Of a stretch of 64,000 bases of DNA, positions 54,135 through 61,749 are shown in pieces. The stretch covers positions 248,001-312,000 of the forward strand of contig NZ_QGTG01000005.1 of NCBI RefSeq assembly GCF_003182155.1. The letters are read 5' to 3'. Source of the DNA: Chitinophaga sp. S165 (GTDB lineage Bacteria > Bacteroidota > Bacteroidia > Chitinophagales > Chitinophagaceae). The notes beneath the pieces were generated by a model, which worked only from the letters and a program-made list of their open reading frames with translations, was not told the DNA's origin and ran no database searches. Both the position numbers and the translations under genes were made by a program. How positions within the stretch are numbered: position 1 is the first letter of the stretch; every line of letters begins with the position of its first letter.

Positions 54135-54174
54135 AAAGGGATCAGGAGCTATAACGTGCCTGATCCCTTTTTTT
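54135..54174 (+). terminator. Terminator after the isomerase gene
   Basis: GGGATCAGG (54138-54146) and CCTGATCCC (54159-54167) form a perfect 9-bp stem, followed by seven T. This is a strong rho-independent terminator. Confidence 0.93.
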
Positions 54175-54226
54175 GTTTTCCCCGGTACAATGTTTGGATG
54201 AAGTTGCTTAACTAAATGTATACCCC

Positions 54227-55435
54227 TTGGATCTTCACGCTGGTTATCCTTATTCATTGGTCAGATATGGGTTGCCGTTTAACTACCCTCGCCTGGATCA
54301 CAATCTGCAAACAGATGTATTGATTGCGGGAGGAGGTATTTCAGGCGCATTAGCAGCCTATTATCTGACAGCGGCGGGAATACCGGTGGTAGTGGCCGAT
54401 AGTCGTACCATCGGATTAGGTAGCACCTGCGCCAGTACTTCATTATTACAGTATGAAATAGATGTGCCATTAGTCAAATTATCGCGTAAAATAGGGGAGA
54501 AGAATGCGGCTACTGCTTATCAGCTTTGTTATAGGTCTATAACGGAGCTGGAAGATATCTGTAAAAAGATCGAAGCGCCTTTTTTTGACAGGCGGGACAG
54601 TCTTTATCTGGCCTCATATAAAAAAGACCTGGAGTGGTTTAAGCAGGAATATACGATGCGTAAATCGCTCGGTTTTGATGTTACTTACTGGGATGAGGTC
54701 ACCGTAAAGGAAAAAATGGGCTTTGACGCACCGGGGGCTATTTACTCTGGTATGGCGGCGCAGACGGATAGTTATATGCTGACGCATTTATTGCATCAGC
54801 ACAGTTTAAAAAACGGGGCGAGGGTGTATGATAGAACCACTATCACTGATATTGCACATAAGCGGAATGGAATTACTGCACAAACTTCAGAAGGATATAT
54901 GATCAAGGCGAAATACCTTGTCATGGCTACCGGGTATGAAGCTTCGCAATATATCCGGGAACCATTATTGCAACTACGTTCCACCTATGCTACAGTTAGC
55001 GAACATCTCGATATTGAGAGTTGCTGCTGGTATAATAACTGCCTTATATGGGAAACCAGGGATCCCTATTTATACATGCGTCCTACAAAGGATAAGCGCA
55101 TTCTTATAGGAGGGAGGGATGAAGAATATTACAATCCTTCCCGGCGTGATAAACTTATCAGTAAAAAAGGCCGCGAGCTTAAAAAAGACTTCAATAAGAA
55201 ATTCCCTCATATTCGTTTTATACCTGAGTTTCAGTGGACAGGTACTTTTATTTCTACTGAGGATGGTCTTCCTTTTATCGGCAATTATCCAGCAATGCCG
55301 CGTACTTATTTTGCATTGGGCTTTGGTGGGAATGGTATCACTTTTTCTCAGATTGCAGCGGAGATGATCACGGAAATTATTCTCGGAAAGAAAAATCCTG
55401 TACAAAAGATGTTTGCTTTTGGGCGAGGGAAGTGA
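54227..55435 (+). CDS. FAD-dependent oxidoreductase (DAO family)
   Basis: This is an amine/amino-acid oxidase-like flavoprotein. The dinucleotide motif DVLIAGGGISGALAAYYL (about 30-47), the LGSTCASTSLLQYEIDVPL flavin contact, MATGYEAS and the C-terminal FISTEDGLPFIGNYP and FALGFGGNGITFSQIAAEM are typical. It has 402 residues from TTG 54227. An ATG at 54216 is out of frame by one base; one more C in the CCCC run at 54223-54226 would join it and give MYTPLDLHAGYPY. Either a TTG start or a homopolymer error explains this. The gene is soluble and stands alone. The substrate is unknown. Confidence 0.9.
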   Translation: MDLHAGYPYSLVRYGLPFNYPRLDHNLQTDVLIAGGGISGALAAYYLTAAGIPVVVADSRTIGLGSTCASTSLLQYEIDVPLVKLSRKIGEKNAATAYQLCYRSITELEDICKKIEAPFFDRRDSLYLASYKKDLEWFKQEYTMRKSLGFDVTYWDEVTVKEKMGFDAPGAIYSGMAAQTDSYMLTHLLHQHSLKNGARVYDRTTITDIAHKRNGITAQTSEGYMIKAKYLVMATGYEASQYIREPLLQLRSTYATVSEHLDIESCCWYNNCLIWETRDPYLYMRPTKDKRILIGGRDEEYYNPSRRDKLISKKGRELKKDFNKKFPHIRFIPEFQWTGTFISTEDGLPFIGNYPAMPRTYFALGFGGNGITFSQIAAEMITEIILGKKNPVQKMFAFGRGK

Positions 55436-55613
55436 GTTGATTGTTGCAGATAATTCCTTTTAATATTGTTGTTTTTCAGTTTTTTATTAGCGAAAAATAC
55501 ATTGGTGCAGTTTGTTCAGGTATTCGTATGACCGTTCAGTTTTGTTCATGTTGCGCGGAGTGAATTTGAAATGGGTCGGATGTGTTAGTTTGCATGGTAT
55601 AAAAAACATACTT

Positions 55614-55820
55614 ATGTTAACACAATTTCTAGGAGAAAGAAAAGACTCAGGCATTCCCAGATTGAGGTATACCATAGATATGAAGATGATGGATTATGCT
55701 GATCGCACATTCTTTAAGCAGAAATTAGAAATGGCAAAGGCGTCCATTGCAAAATATGGAGTGCTGAATATGCGCTCTTTTTATGAGGAGGAGGAGAAAG
55801 CAGCTGCCCACAAAGGTTAG
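55614..55820 (+). CDS. Small charged protein of unknown function
   Basis: The frame is open from 55512, but MLTQFLGERKDSGI at 55614 follows an A-rich stretch and a TTAGTTTG-like -7 box and gives 68 residues. The product is helical and charged, with no export signal (KMMDYADRTFFKQKLEMAKA, FYEEEEKAAAHKG). I recognise no family. A terminator follows, which supports a real transcript. Confidence 0.55.
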   Translation: MLTQFLGERKDSGIPRLRYTIDMKMMDYADRTFFKQKLEMAKASIAKYGVLNMRSFYEEEEKAAAHKG

Positions 55821-55925
55821 TACATAGCCAACAGGATCGGTGAAGATGAAATTGAATCATATAAGGTTTCTTCCATTCACATAATATGTAATCCTTTGCG
55901 GCCATCATTTAGTGTTTAATATAAA

Positions 55926-55961
55926 AATAAGAAATGCCCCGATAGCGGGGCATTTCTTATT
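55926..55961. terminator. Bidirectional terminator between small gene and orphan FecR
   Basis: The arms AATAAGAAATGCCCCG and CGGGGCATTTCTTATT are exact complements around ATAG, giving a 16-bp stem that is A/T-rich on both outer sides. It can stop transcription from both convergent genes. Confidence 0.92.
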
Positions 55962-56000
55962 AGAACTTTGACAAGTTGATTTGTTATTGTTTCCGGCATT

Positions 56001-56789
56001 TTAAAAGTCGATCAATACTTTATTCTTCTTCACCTGGTAACTAAACCCTGCAGCCTGTTTGATCTCCTCCAGTACTTTCGCTAAAGATGCCTGATTAAAC
56101 TCTCCATTAATGCCTCCTGCGCCGGATACATCACCTTCTACATAGATTTCCGTACTATACCATTCCTCCAGCTTACGAACAGCGTTCATAAACGGCTCAT
56201 CCTGGAAAACCAGTTTATCCTGTAACCATGTCTCCATTTCTACAGGATGATAGGTTTCTTTTTCCATCAGGTCTATTTCCTTATTGGCAAGCACCATATT
56301 CCCGGGACCTAACATTTCAGGTTGATCGTCCGTTTTGGAATGATAGGATTTACTCACTTTTACCTCTCCGCGCAAAACATAAGCCGTAGCTCCCTGTTGT
56401 GATTCAAAACACCGCATTTTAAAAGCTGCAGGTTTTGTGACGTTCATTGTCAGGATATTCGTCCTTACCGTAAGCGGATAAGCTGTTGAATCGAAATAAG
56501 CTTCTCCGTCCAGCAGGATGATATGACTTTGGGCAAAATCGGCCGGTACGAGCAATTTAGTATTACTATTCAGAATGACGGTAGCTCCGCCGGGTAGGGT
56601 GACTTTTTTACGTTCTCCCAGAACTCCTTCGTGGGTAGTATAGGTCTGTCCTTTGTCACGAAAAGAAAGCAAAGCTTCCTTAGTGCTCGGCCGCAGGAAC
56701 AACAGGAGAGAGGCAATGGCGCATACTGCGACCACAATAATATAAAGTAAGTTACGTCGTGACCAGGTTTTTGATTGCTGAGTAGGCAC
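56001..56789 (-). CDS. Orphan FecR-like protein lacking the anti-sigma domain
   Basis: The protein has 262 residues. A short cytoplasmic end (about 13 residues) is followed by a membrane helix (LLYIIVVAVCAIASLLLFL, 14-32). The periplasmic FecR domain (GERKKVTLPGGATVILNSNT, HIILLDGEAYFD) and the DUF4974 lobe (LVFQDEPFMNAVRKLEEWY, FSYQVKKNKVLIDF) follow. The usual ~90-residue N-terminal sigma-binding region is missing, and no sigma or TonB receptor gene adjoins it. It may be a remnant, or it may work with partners elsewhere. Transcription is from its own promoter, divergent to proline dehydrogenase. Confidence 0.9.
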   Translation of the reverse strand: MPTQQSKTWSRRNLLYIIVVAVCAIASLLLFLRPSTKEALLSFRDKGQTYTTHEGVLGERKKVTLPGGATVILNSNTKLLVPADFAQSHIILLDGEAYFDSTAYPLTVRTNILTMNVTKPAAFKMRCFESQQGATAYVLRGEVKVSKSYHSKTDDQPEMLGPGNMVLANKEIDLMEKETYHPVEMETWLQDKLVFQDEPFMNAVRKLEEWYSTEIYVEGDVSGAGGINGEFNQASLAKVLEEIKQAAGFSYQVKKNKVLIDF

Positions 56790-56949
56790 TGGGAATATTG
56801 ATTTTAATGAAGATATAAAATTAAAGAAAAAAATATAGGACAGAAGCTTTATTAGGTTTAAATAAAAAGAAACTTGTGAGCGTTCTGTTTAATAAAAGAA
56901 GGCTTTTGTTGGAGGTTTTCTAAACAGGCATACTCCGGCCATGGTCGTT

Positions 56950-56991
56950 GACAGATCATTTTGTTGGTGATCTGTCCGCATACTAACTTTG
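56950..56991 (+). promoter_or_regulatory. Promoter and palindromic operator of the proline dehydrogenase gene
   Basis: TTTG (56960-56963), a 20-base spacer and TAACTTTG (56984-56991) match the Bacteroidota promoter consensus fully. The palindrome GACAGATCA-N9-TGATCTGTC (56950-56976) is exact over 9-bp arms and surrounds the -33 element. The ATG lies 6 bases after the -7 box, so the mRNA would be leaderless or nearly so. Confidence 0.7.
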
Positions 56992-56997
56992 CGGCCC

Positions 56998-58176
56998 ATG
57001 GAAAAGCAGCTATCATTATCATTCGAGAATACCACCATAGCTTTTGAATCAAAAACCGACAAGGCATTAAAAAAAGCTGACTTTCTCTTTAGCAGCATAG
57101 GTAAACCCTGGCTGGTGAAATTGGGGACGACGGTAACACCGTTGGCGCTGAAACTGGGTTTGCCCATTAAAGGGCTGATCCGTAATACGATCTTTAGCCA
57201 GTTCTGTGGAGGTGAGAGTCTCCAGGAAGCAGCGCAGACTGCCACTACATTAGGGAAATTCCATGTAGGAGTAGTGTTGGACTATGGTGTGGAAGCCATG
57301 GAAGGAGAGGAAAACTATGATCACGCTGTGCCTGAGTTTATCCGCGCTATCGAATATGCGGCAGGTAATCACAATATCCCTTTTATTGCTATTAAAGTGA
57401 CCGGCTTTGCCCGTTTCAGCCTGTTGGAGAAGATCCATAGCAAGGAAACGCTGACGCCGGAAGAAGTAGCTGAATATGGCAGGGTTCGCAGTCGTATACA
57501 GTCAATCGCTGCTACTGCCGCCAAACATAAGATCGGATTACTGATAGACGCAGAAGAGTCCTGGATACAGCAGCCGGTAGATGATCTGGCTGATGAGCTG
57601 ATGGCACAATTTAATAAACAGGAAGTTATTATATATAACACTTTCCAGATGTATCGTCACGATAGACTGGCCTTCCTGAAGGCGTCTTTCGAAAAAGCGC
57701 AACAGCAGGGCTATCTCCTGGGCGCTAAGCTGGTAAGGGGAGCCTATATGGAAAAGGAACGCAAACGTGCGGAAGAGATGGGCTATGAATCTCCGATCCA
57801 GCCAAATAAGGAGGCTACCGACAGGGATTACGATGCTGCAGTTAGGTTCTGTATGGCCCGCCTGGATAAACTGGCAGTATTTGTCGGTACCCACAACGAG
57901 CAAAGTAATATGCTGGCAGCCAGCCTGCTACATCAGCAGGAATTGCCACATAACCATGCCCATGTCAGCTTCTCACAGCTGTTGGGTATGAGCGACAATA
58001 TCACCTTTAACCTGGCACATGATGGCTACCGTGTTTCAAAATATCTGCCTTATGGTCCGGTGAAAGATGTGATGCCATACCTGCTGCGCAGGGCCCAGGA
58101 AAACACTTCTATTTCAGGACAAATGGGGCGTGAGCTGGGACTGATCCGCCGGGAAAGAAAACGTCGAGGTATATAG
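56998..58176 (+). CDS. Proline dehydrogenase (monofunctional)
   Basis: This FAD enzyme oxidises proline to delta1-pyrroline-5-carboxylate, feeding electrons to quinone. From ATG 56998 it has 392 residues; a TTG at 56989 lies inside the promoter box. Family motifs are AIKVTGFARFSLLE, LLIDAEESW, IYNTFQMYRHD, GAKLVRGAYMEKERKRA, VFVGTHNEQS and the substrate-binding YLPYGPVKDVMPYLLRRAQEN with its paired arginines. There is no fused P5C dehydrogenase, which must be encoded elsewhere. The strong palindrome at the promoter suggests repressor control. Confidence 0.95.
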   Translation: MEKQLSLSFENTTIAFESKTDKALKKADFLFSSIGKPWLVKLGTTVTPLALKLGLPIKGLIRNTIFSQFCGGESLQEAAQTATTLGKFHVGVVLDYGVEAMEGEENYDHAVPEFIRAIEYAAGNHNIPFIAIKVTGFARFSLLEKIHSKETLTPEEVAEYGRVRSRIQSIAATAAKHKIGLLIDAEESWIQQPVDDLADELMAQFNKQEVIIYNTFQMYRHDRLAFLKASFEKAQQQGYLLGAKLVRGAYMEKERKRAEEMGYESPIQPNKEATDRDYDAAVRFCMARLDKLAVFVGTHNEQSNMLAASLLHQQELPHNHAHVSFSQLLGMSDNITFNLAHDGYRVSKYLPYGPVKDVMPYLLRRAQENTSISGQMGRELGLIRRERKRRGI

Positions 58177-58208
58177 AAATTTTATAAGACATCATAAAGT
58201 TTAAATAG

Positions 58209-58251
58209 AGCGTTTCATAATAGTATACCCGCTGTCGTGAAACGCTTTTTT
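58209..58251 (+). terminator. Terminator after proline dehydrogenase
   Basis: AGCGTTTCA (58209-58217) pairs with TGAAACGCT (58238-58246) over a 20-base loop, followed by a T run. Confidence 0.88.
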
Positions 58252-58311
58252 GTTGATTTTGTCAGTTGTAATGGAAGTGTGTAAAGGATGTGGGGAACAA
58301 ATCAACTGAGT

Positions 58312-58334
58312 AAAGTAACAAATTCGTTACTTTG
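58312..58334 (+). promoter_or_regulatory. Palindrome containing the thyA -7 box
   Basis: AAAGTAAC-N6-GTTACTTT is a perfect 8-bp inverted repeat (58312-58333) whose right arm forms the TACTTTG -7 box (58328-58334). The ATG follows 5 bases later, so the transcript would be leaderless. No good -33 element was seen. Confidence 0.5.
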
Positions 58335-58339
58335 CTGCC

Positions 58340-59134
58340 ATGGAACAATACCTTCAATTACTCCAACACATTATAGATCAGGGAGCTGTGAAGACTGACC
58401 GGACAGGTACCGGTACAACGAGCTGCTTTGGTGCGCAACTGAGGTTTGACCTGCAGAAAGGTTTCCCCCTTGTAACAACCAAGAAGTTGCATTTGAAATC
58501 CATTATATATGAGCTGCTGTGGTTTCTGAACGGTGATACCAATATCAAATACCTGAAAGACCACGGTGTAAGCATATGGGACGAGTGGGCTGACGAAAAC
58601 GGTGACCTGGGTCCCGTTTACGGTAAGCAGTGGCGTAGTTGGGAGACGAAAGACGGCCGGGTAATTGATCAGATCACTGAAGCTGTAAAGACTATCAAAA
58701 ATAACCCGGATTCCCGGAGGATCATCGTAAATGCCTGGAACGTGGGCGACCTGCCTGATATGGCCTTGAGCCCTTGCCATTGCCTGTTCCAGTTCTATGT
58801 GGCTAATGGCCGCTTAAGCTGCCAGCTTTACCAACGTAGCGCAGATGTATTCCTCGGAGTGCCTTTTAATATCGCCTCGTATGCCATCCTCACCATGATG
58901 ATGGCGCAGGTGTGCGACCTGGAACCGGGAGAGTTTATTCATACGTTCGGTGATGTACACCTGTACAGCAATCATATTGAACAGGCTAATCTGCAGCTCA
59001 GCCGCCAGCCGTTTGAACTGCCAACACTGAAGATCAATCCGGCAGTAAAAGACATTTTCGGCTTCAAATTTGAAGATTTCGAACTGTTGAACTATCAGCA
59101 TCATCCTCATATAAAAGCTCCTGTAGCTATATAA
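58340..59134 (+). CDS. thyA: Thymidylate synthase
   Basis: The enzyme methylates dUMP to dTMP with methylene-tetrahydrofolate. The 264-residue length equals that of the E. coli enzyme, and the nucleophile is Cys146 in MALSPCHCLFQFYV. Arg21 (TDRTGTGT), the ELLWFLNGDTNIKYL segment, GPVYGKQWRSW, the DSRRIIVNAWNV phosphate-binding arginines and QRSADVFLGVPFNIASYA are all present. folA follows after 37 bases, a natural pair because ThyA produces the dihydrofolate that FolA reduces. Confidence 0.99.
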   Translation: MEQYLQLLQHIIDQGAVKTDRTGTGTTSCFGAQLRFDLQKGFPLVTTKKLHLKSIIYELLWFLNGDTNIKYLKDHGVSIWDEWADENGDLGPVYGKQWRSWETKDGRVIDQITEAVKTIKNNPDSRRIIVNAWNVGDLPDMALSPCHCLFQFYVANGRLSCQLYQRSADVFLGVPFNIASYAILTMMMAQVCDLEPGEFIHTFGDVHLYSNHIEQANLQLSRQPFELPTLKINPAVKDIFGFKFEDFELLNYQHHPHIKAPVAI

Positions 59135-59171
59135 GGAACGATATTTATTTAGAACTTTAAATGTTTACTGC

Positions 59172-59666
59172 TTGACACTCTCAATAATAGTTGCTGCATC
59201 TGAAAATAATGTGATCGGTATTAACAATCACCTGCCCTGGCACTTACCGGTTGATATGAAGTATTTCAAGGACACAACGATGGGCAAGCCTATCGTAATG
59301 GGCCGTAAATCTTTTGAAGAACTGGGAAGGGTATTACCCGGAAGACCTAATATCATGATCACCCGTCAGCCGGAATATGCTGCTGAAGGATTGTATGTTG
59401 TGCCGTCACTGGAAGCAGGTATAGAAAAAGCGAAGACATTTGGGACCGAGGAGATCTTTATCACCGGTGGAGGTGAGATCTTCAAAATGGCACTTTCTAT
59501 AGTTGACAGACTATATCTCACACGCGTACACGCGGAGGTTACCGGCGATACCTATTTTCCGGAGTTTGATCCTACAGGATGGAAGCTGGTAAAGAACGAG
59601 CGTCATGAGAAAGATGAAAAGCACGCATATGCGTTGACTTTCCAGGTGTGGGAAAGAGAAAAATAA
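59172..59666 (+). CDS. folA: Dihydrofolate reductase
   Basis: This NADPH-dependent enzyme recycles dihydrofolate from the ThyA reaction. It has 164 residues with Asp28 in LPWHLPVDMKYF, the MGRKSFEELGRVLPGRPNIMITR block, and the cofactor loop IFITGGGEIFKMAL. The start appears to be TTG (59172), reading TLSIIVAASENNVIG, which aligns with family N termini. An ATG 11 bases upstream is in another frame and meets a stop after four codons. It is co-transcribed with thyA. Confidence 0.97.
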   Translation: MTLSIIVAASENNVIGINNHLPWHLPVDMKYFKDTTMGKPIVMGRKSFEELGRVLPGRPNIMITRQPEYAAEGLYVVPSLEAGIEKAKTFGTEEIFITGGGEIFKMALSIVDRLYLTRVHAEVTGDTYFPEFDPTGWKLVKNERHEKDEKHAYALTFQVWEREK

Positions 59667-59686
59667 GAAAAGATCATATTCAAATA

Positions 59687-59725
59687 AAGAAATCCCGCTG
59701 AGTTATTCTCGCGGGATTTCTTGTT
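59687..59725 (+). terminator. Terminator of thyA-folA
   Basis: AAGAAATCCCGC (59687-59698) and GCGGGATTTCTT (59711-59722) form a perfect 12-bp stem around a 12-base loop, followed by GTTAA. Confidence 0.88.
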
Positions 59726-59777
59726 AAATGGAAGATTTAATATATATTTGAGTATTGTTTATTAAACCCTATTACTT

Positions 59778-61673
59778 ATGAAAAGACCCTTACTATTGTT
59801 TGTGTTATTCATTCTATGCCGTATGGCTATTGCCCAAAGCCCGGTTGCTTCCCTGGCTGTTTTTCACTATCATAACACAGTACTTCCCTCGATGGACCTG
59901 ACGTACAGATATTTGAGGCCGTGCTCAGATACAGTGATACTGAAGGCGACCGTCTATAACAGGGTGGCGAGATATACTGTTGTATGGCAGAACAGTGTTA
60001 TAGGAGATTCGATCATTGTAACTAAGCCCGGTTCTTATGTAGCCGTTTTAAAAAACCCGGCAGGAGCAGTGGTTGAAAGAGATACGATTGTTGTCCCACC
60101 ACAACAAGACTTGCAGCCGATGATAGAAATTCATCGTTCGGTTACCCCGGGAAATGATACGTTGATCGCTTTTCCACAACAACCGCCAACGTCTACACAG
60201 TACTTTTATAAATGGTACCGTGATATCTGGGAAGTAGCAGCAGGTAATTATCCAATGCTGATCAACCCACAACCAGGTACATATAAAGTATATGTTCGAA
60301 GTGCGACAGGTTGCAGCGGTTATTCCGACACAGTTAATTTCCACCGTACGGAAAACACATTATCTGTGGATTTCAGTTATCAGGTAACGGCATGTAACCC
60401 GCAGCTGGTCTACTTCGTAGGAACTGCAAATACGCAGGACTCCGTGACTTATAGATGGAATTTCGGAGATGGAGGAGAACTGGAGAATCGGGATGTATGG
60501 CATCCTTTTCCAGCAGGTACATATAATGTAACACTGACTGTGACCACAGTTTCCGGCCAAACCGGTTCCATTACCAAGCCATTGACTATCCAGACTGCCG
60601 ATAGTACAACCTGGATCACTAATATCATCCAGGAACCTAATCAATGTGGAGATACGGTTTGGTTGAGCGCTTCCAATAATCAGGCAAATGCTTACTATTT
60701 CTGGAAGACTGGCGAGCAGACGAAAACCATTGCTGCGACGGCATCCGGTTCTTATGTTGTCAGGGTTTATGACACCTGCTACAATTTAAAAGGTTATGAT
60801 AGTGTTAATGTAATCGTCGAGGCGCCGTGTACATCTGCTGACACAACTGATACACCAGCCGGCCCAACTGTGTGGCAAGATCCGACAGAGTATTACTGGA
60901 ATGGTGACAGCACATACATTAGTTTCTTAGCTACTGTACCCTACCCATATGAGGATGTAAAAAGCTTTAGCTGGAGTAGTGATGGTGGTGATCTGAGAGC
61001 TGTAGTGGACCGGCATCCCTATGTTGCGCTATTTTCCTTTAGTACGCCTGGTGCGCATACAGTAACATTCACTACTACCATGAAGGATAATGTGAGCGGA
61101 ATGTATGCTGATACATCAACCACCTTTGAGTTTATAATCCGTAATTCCTATGCTGCACATAACAGTTGGCATATGAAGGATACCACTATCAGCGCTGGAG
61201 ATACACTCACGTTGCATGCAGGGAATCCAGGCGGATCTTATTTTTGGTACAGCAGTGATGGACAGTTCACTTCAGAAGGCGAAGCAGTAAAGATTACAAA
61301 AGCCGGGTTGTATAACCTTTATATATGGCGTGATTATGATTTTTGTGCTGACTGGATCAACGTATCTGTGGAAGATTCATTAAATCTGAAAGTGCTATCC
61401 ATGACCCGTGCAGCAGGAGAGGCTACTCTGGGAATTCATAAAGTGAAAGCCTTCCCCAACCCATCTAAGGGTCAGGTATACCTTCAATTTGAAAATCCAT
61501 TACCGAAAGCAGTGGTAGTTAAGGTATATAACCTGAATGGCCGTTTGATGTATAATCGTACAACCACACAGCAATTGCAATCACTTGATTTGTCCAATCT
61601 GCCGAAAGGATATTACCTGATTGAACTGACAGGTTACGATCAGAAGAAGGTATTATCACTAATTCTGCAATAA
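59778..61673 (+). CDS. T9SS-sorted PKD-domain surface protein
   Basis: The protein has 631 residues with a signal peptide cleaved after AIA. There are several beta-sandwich domains, the clearest a PKD domain at about 195-275 with VTYRWNFGDGGELENRD and GTYNVTLTV. Others are the ADNTYYFW-like Ig segments (NAYYFWKTGEQTKTI, GSYFWYSSDGQFTSEGE). The last ~80 residues (KVKAFPNPSKGQVYLQFENP ... LPKGYYLIELTGYDQKKVLSL) are a type A T9SS sorting domain. No enzyme motif was found; adhesion is likely. The gene is monocistronic. Confidence 0.92.
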   Translation: MKRPLLLFVLFILCRMAIAQSPVASLAVFHYHNTVLPSMDLTYRYLRPCSDTVILKATVYNRVARYTVVWQNSVIGDSIIVTKPGSYVAVLKNPAGAVVERDTIVVPPQQDLQPMIEIHRSVTPGNDTLIAFPQQPPTSTQYFYKWYRDIWEVAAGNYPMLINPQPGTYKVYVRSATGCSGYSDTVNFHRTENTLSVDFSYQVTACNPQLVYFVGTANTQDSVTYRWNFGDGGELENRDVWHPFPAGTYNVTLTVTTVSGQTGSITKPLTIQTADSTTWITNIIQEPNQCGDTVWLSASNNQANAYYFWKTGEQTKTIAATASGSYVVRVYDTCYNLKGYDSVNVIVEAPCTSADTTDTPAGPTVWQDPTEYYWNGDSTYISFLATVPYPYEDVKSFSWSSDGGDLRAVVDRHPYVALFSFSTPGAHTVTFTTTMKDNVSGMYADTSTTFEFIIRNSYAAHNSWHMKDTTISAGDTLTLHAGNPGGSYFWYSSDGQFTSEGEAVKITKAGLYNLYIWRDYDFCADWINVSVEDSLNLKVLSMTRAAGEATLGIHKVKAFPNPSKGQVYLQFENPLPKAVVVKVYNLNGRLMYNRTTTQQLQSLDLSNLPKGYYLIELTGYDQKKVLSLILQ

Positions 61674-61690
61674 GAAAAGGAATCAAAAGA

Positions 61691-61727
61691 AAAGGGGGCT
61701 GACTACTTAATAGTCAGCCCCTTTTTT
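61691..61727. terminator. Bidirectional terminator between the PKD protein gene and dnaG
   Basis: GGGGCTGACTA (61695-61705) and TAGTCAGCCCC (61711-61721) are exact complements over CTTAA, with A-rich sequence before and six T after. Confidence 0.93.
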
Positions 61728-61749
61728 ATGGGTAAGCCTGAAGGCAGTT

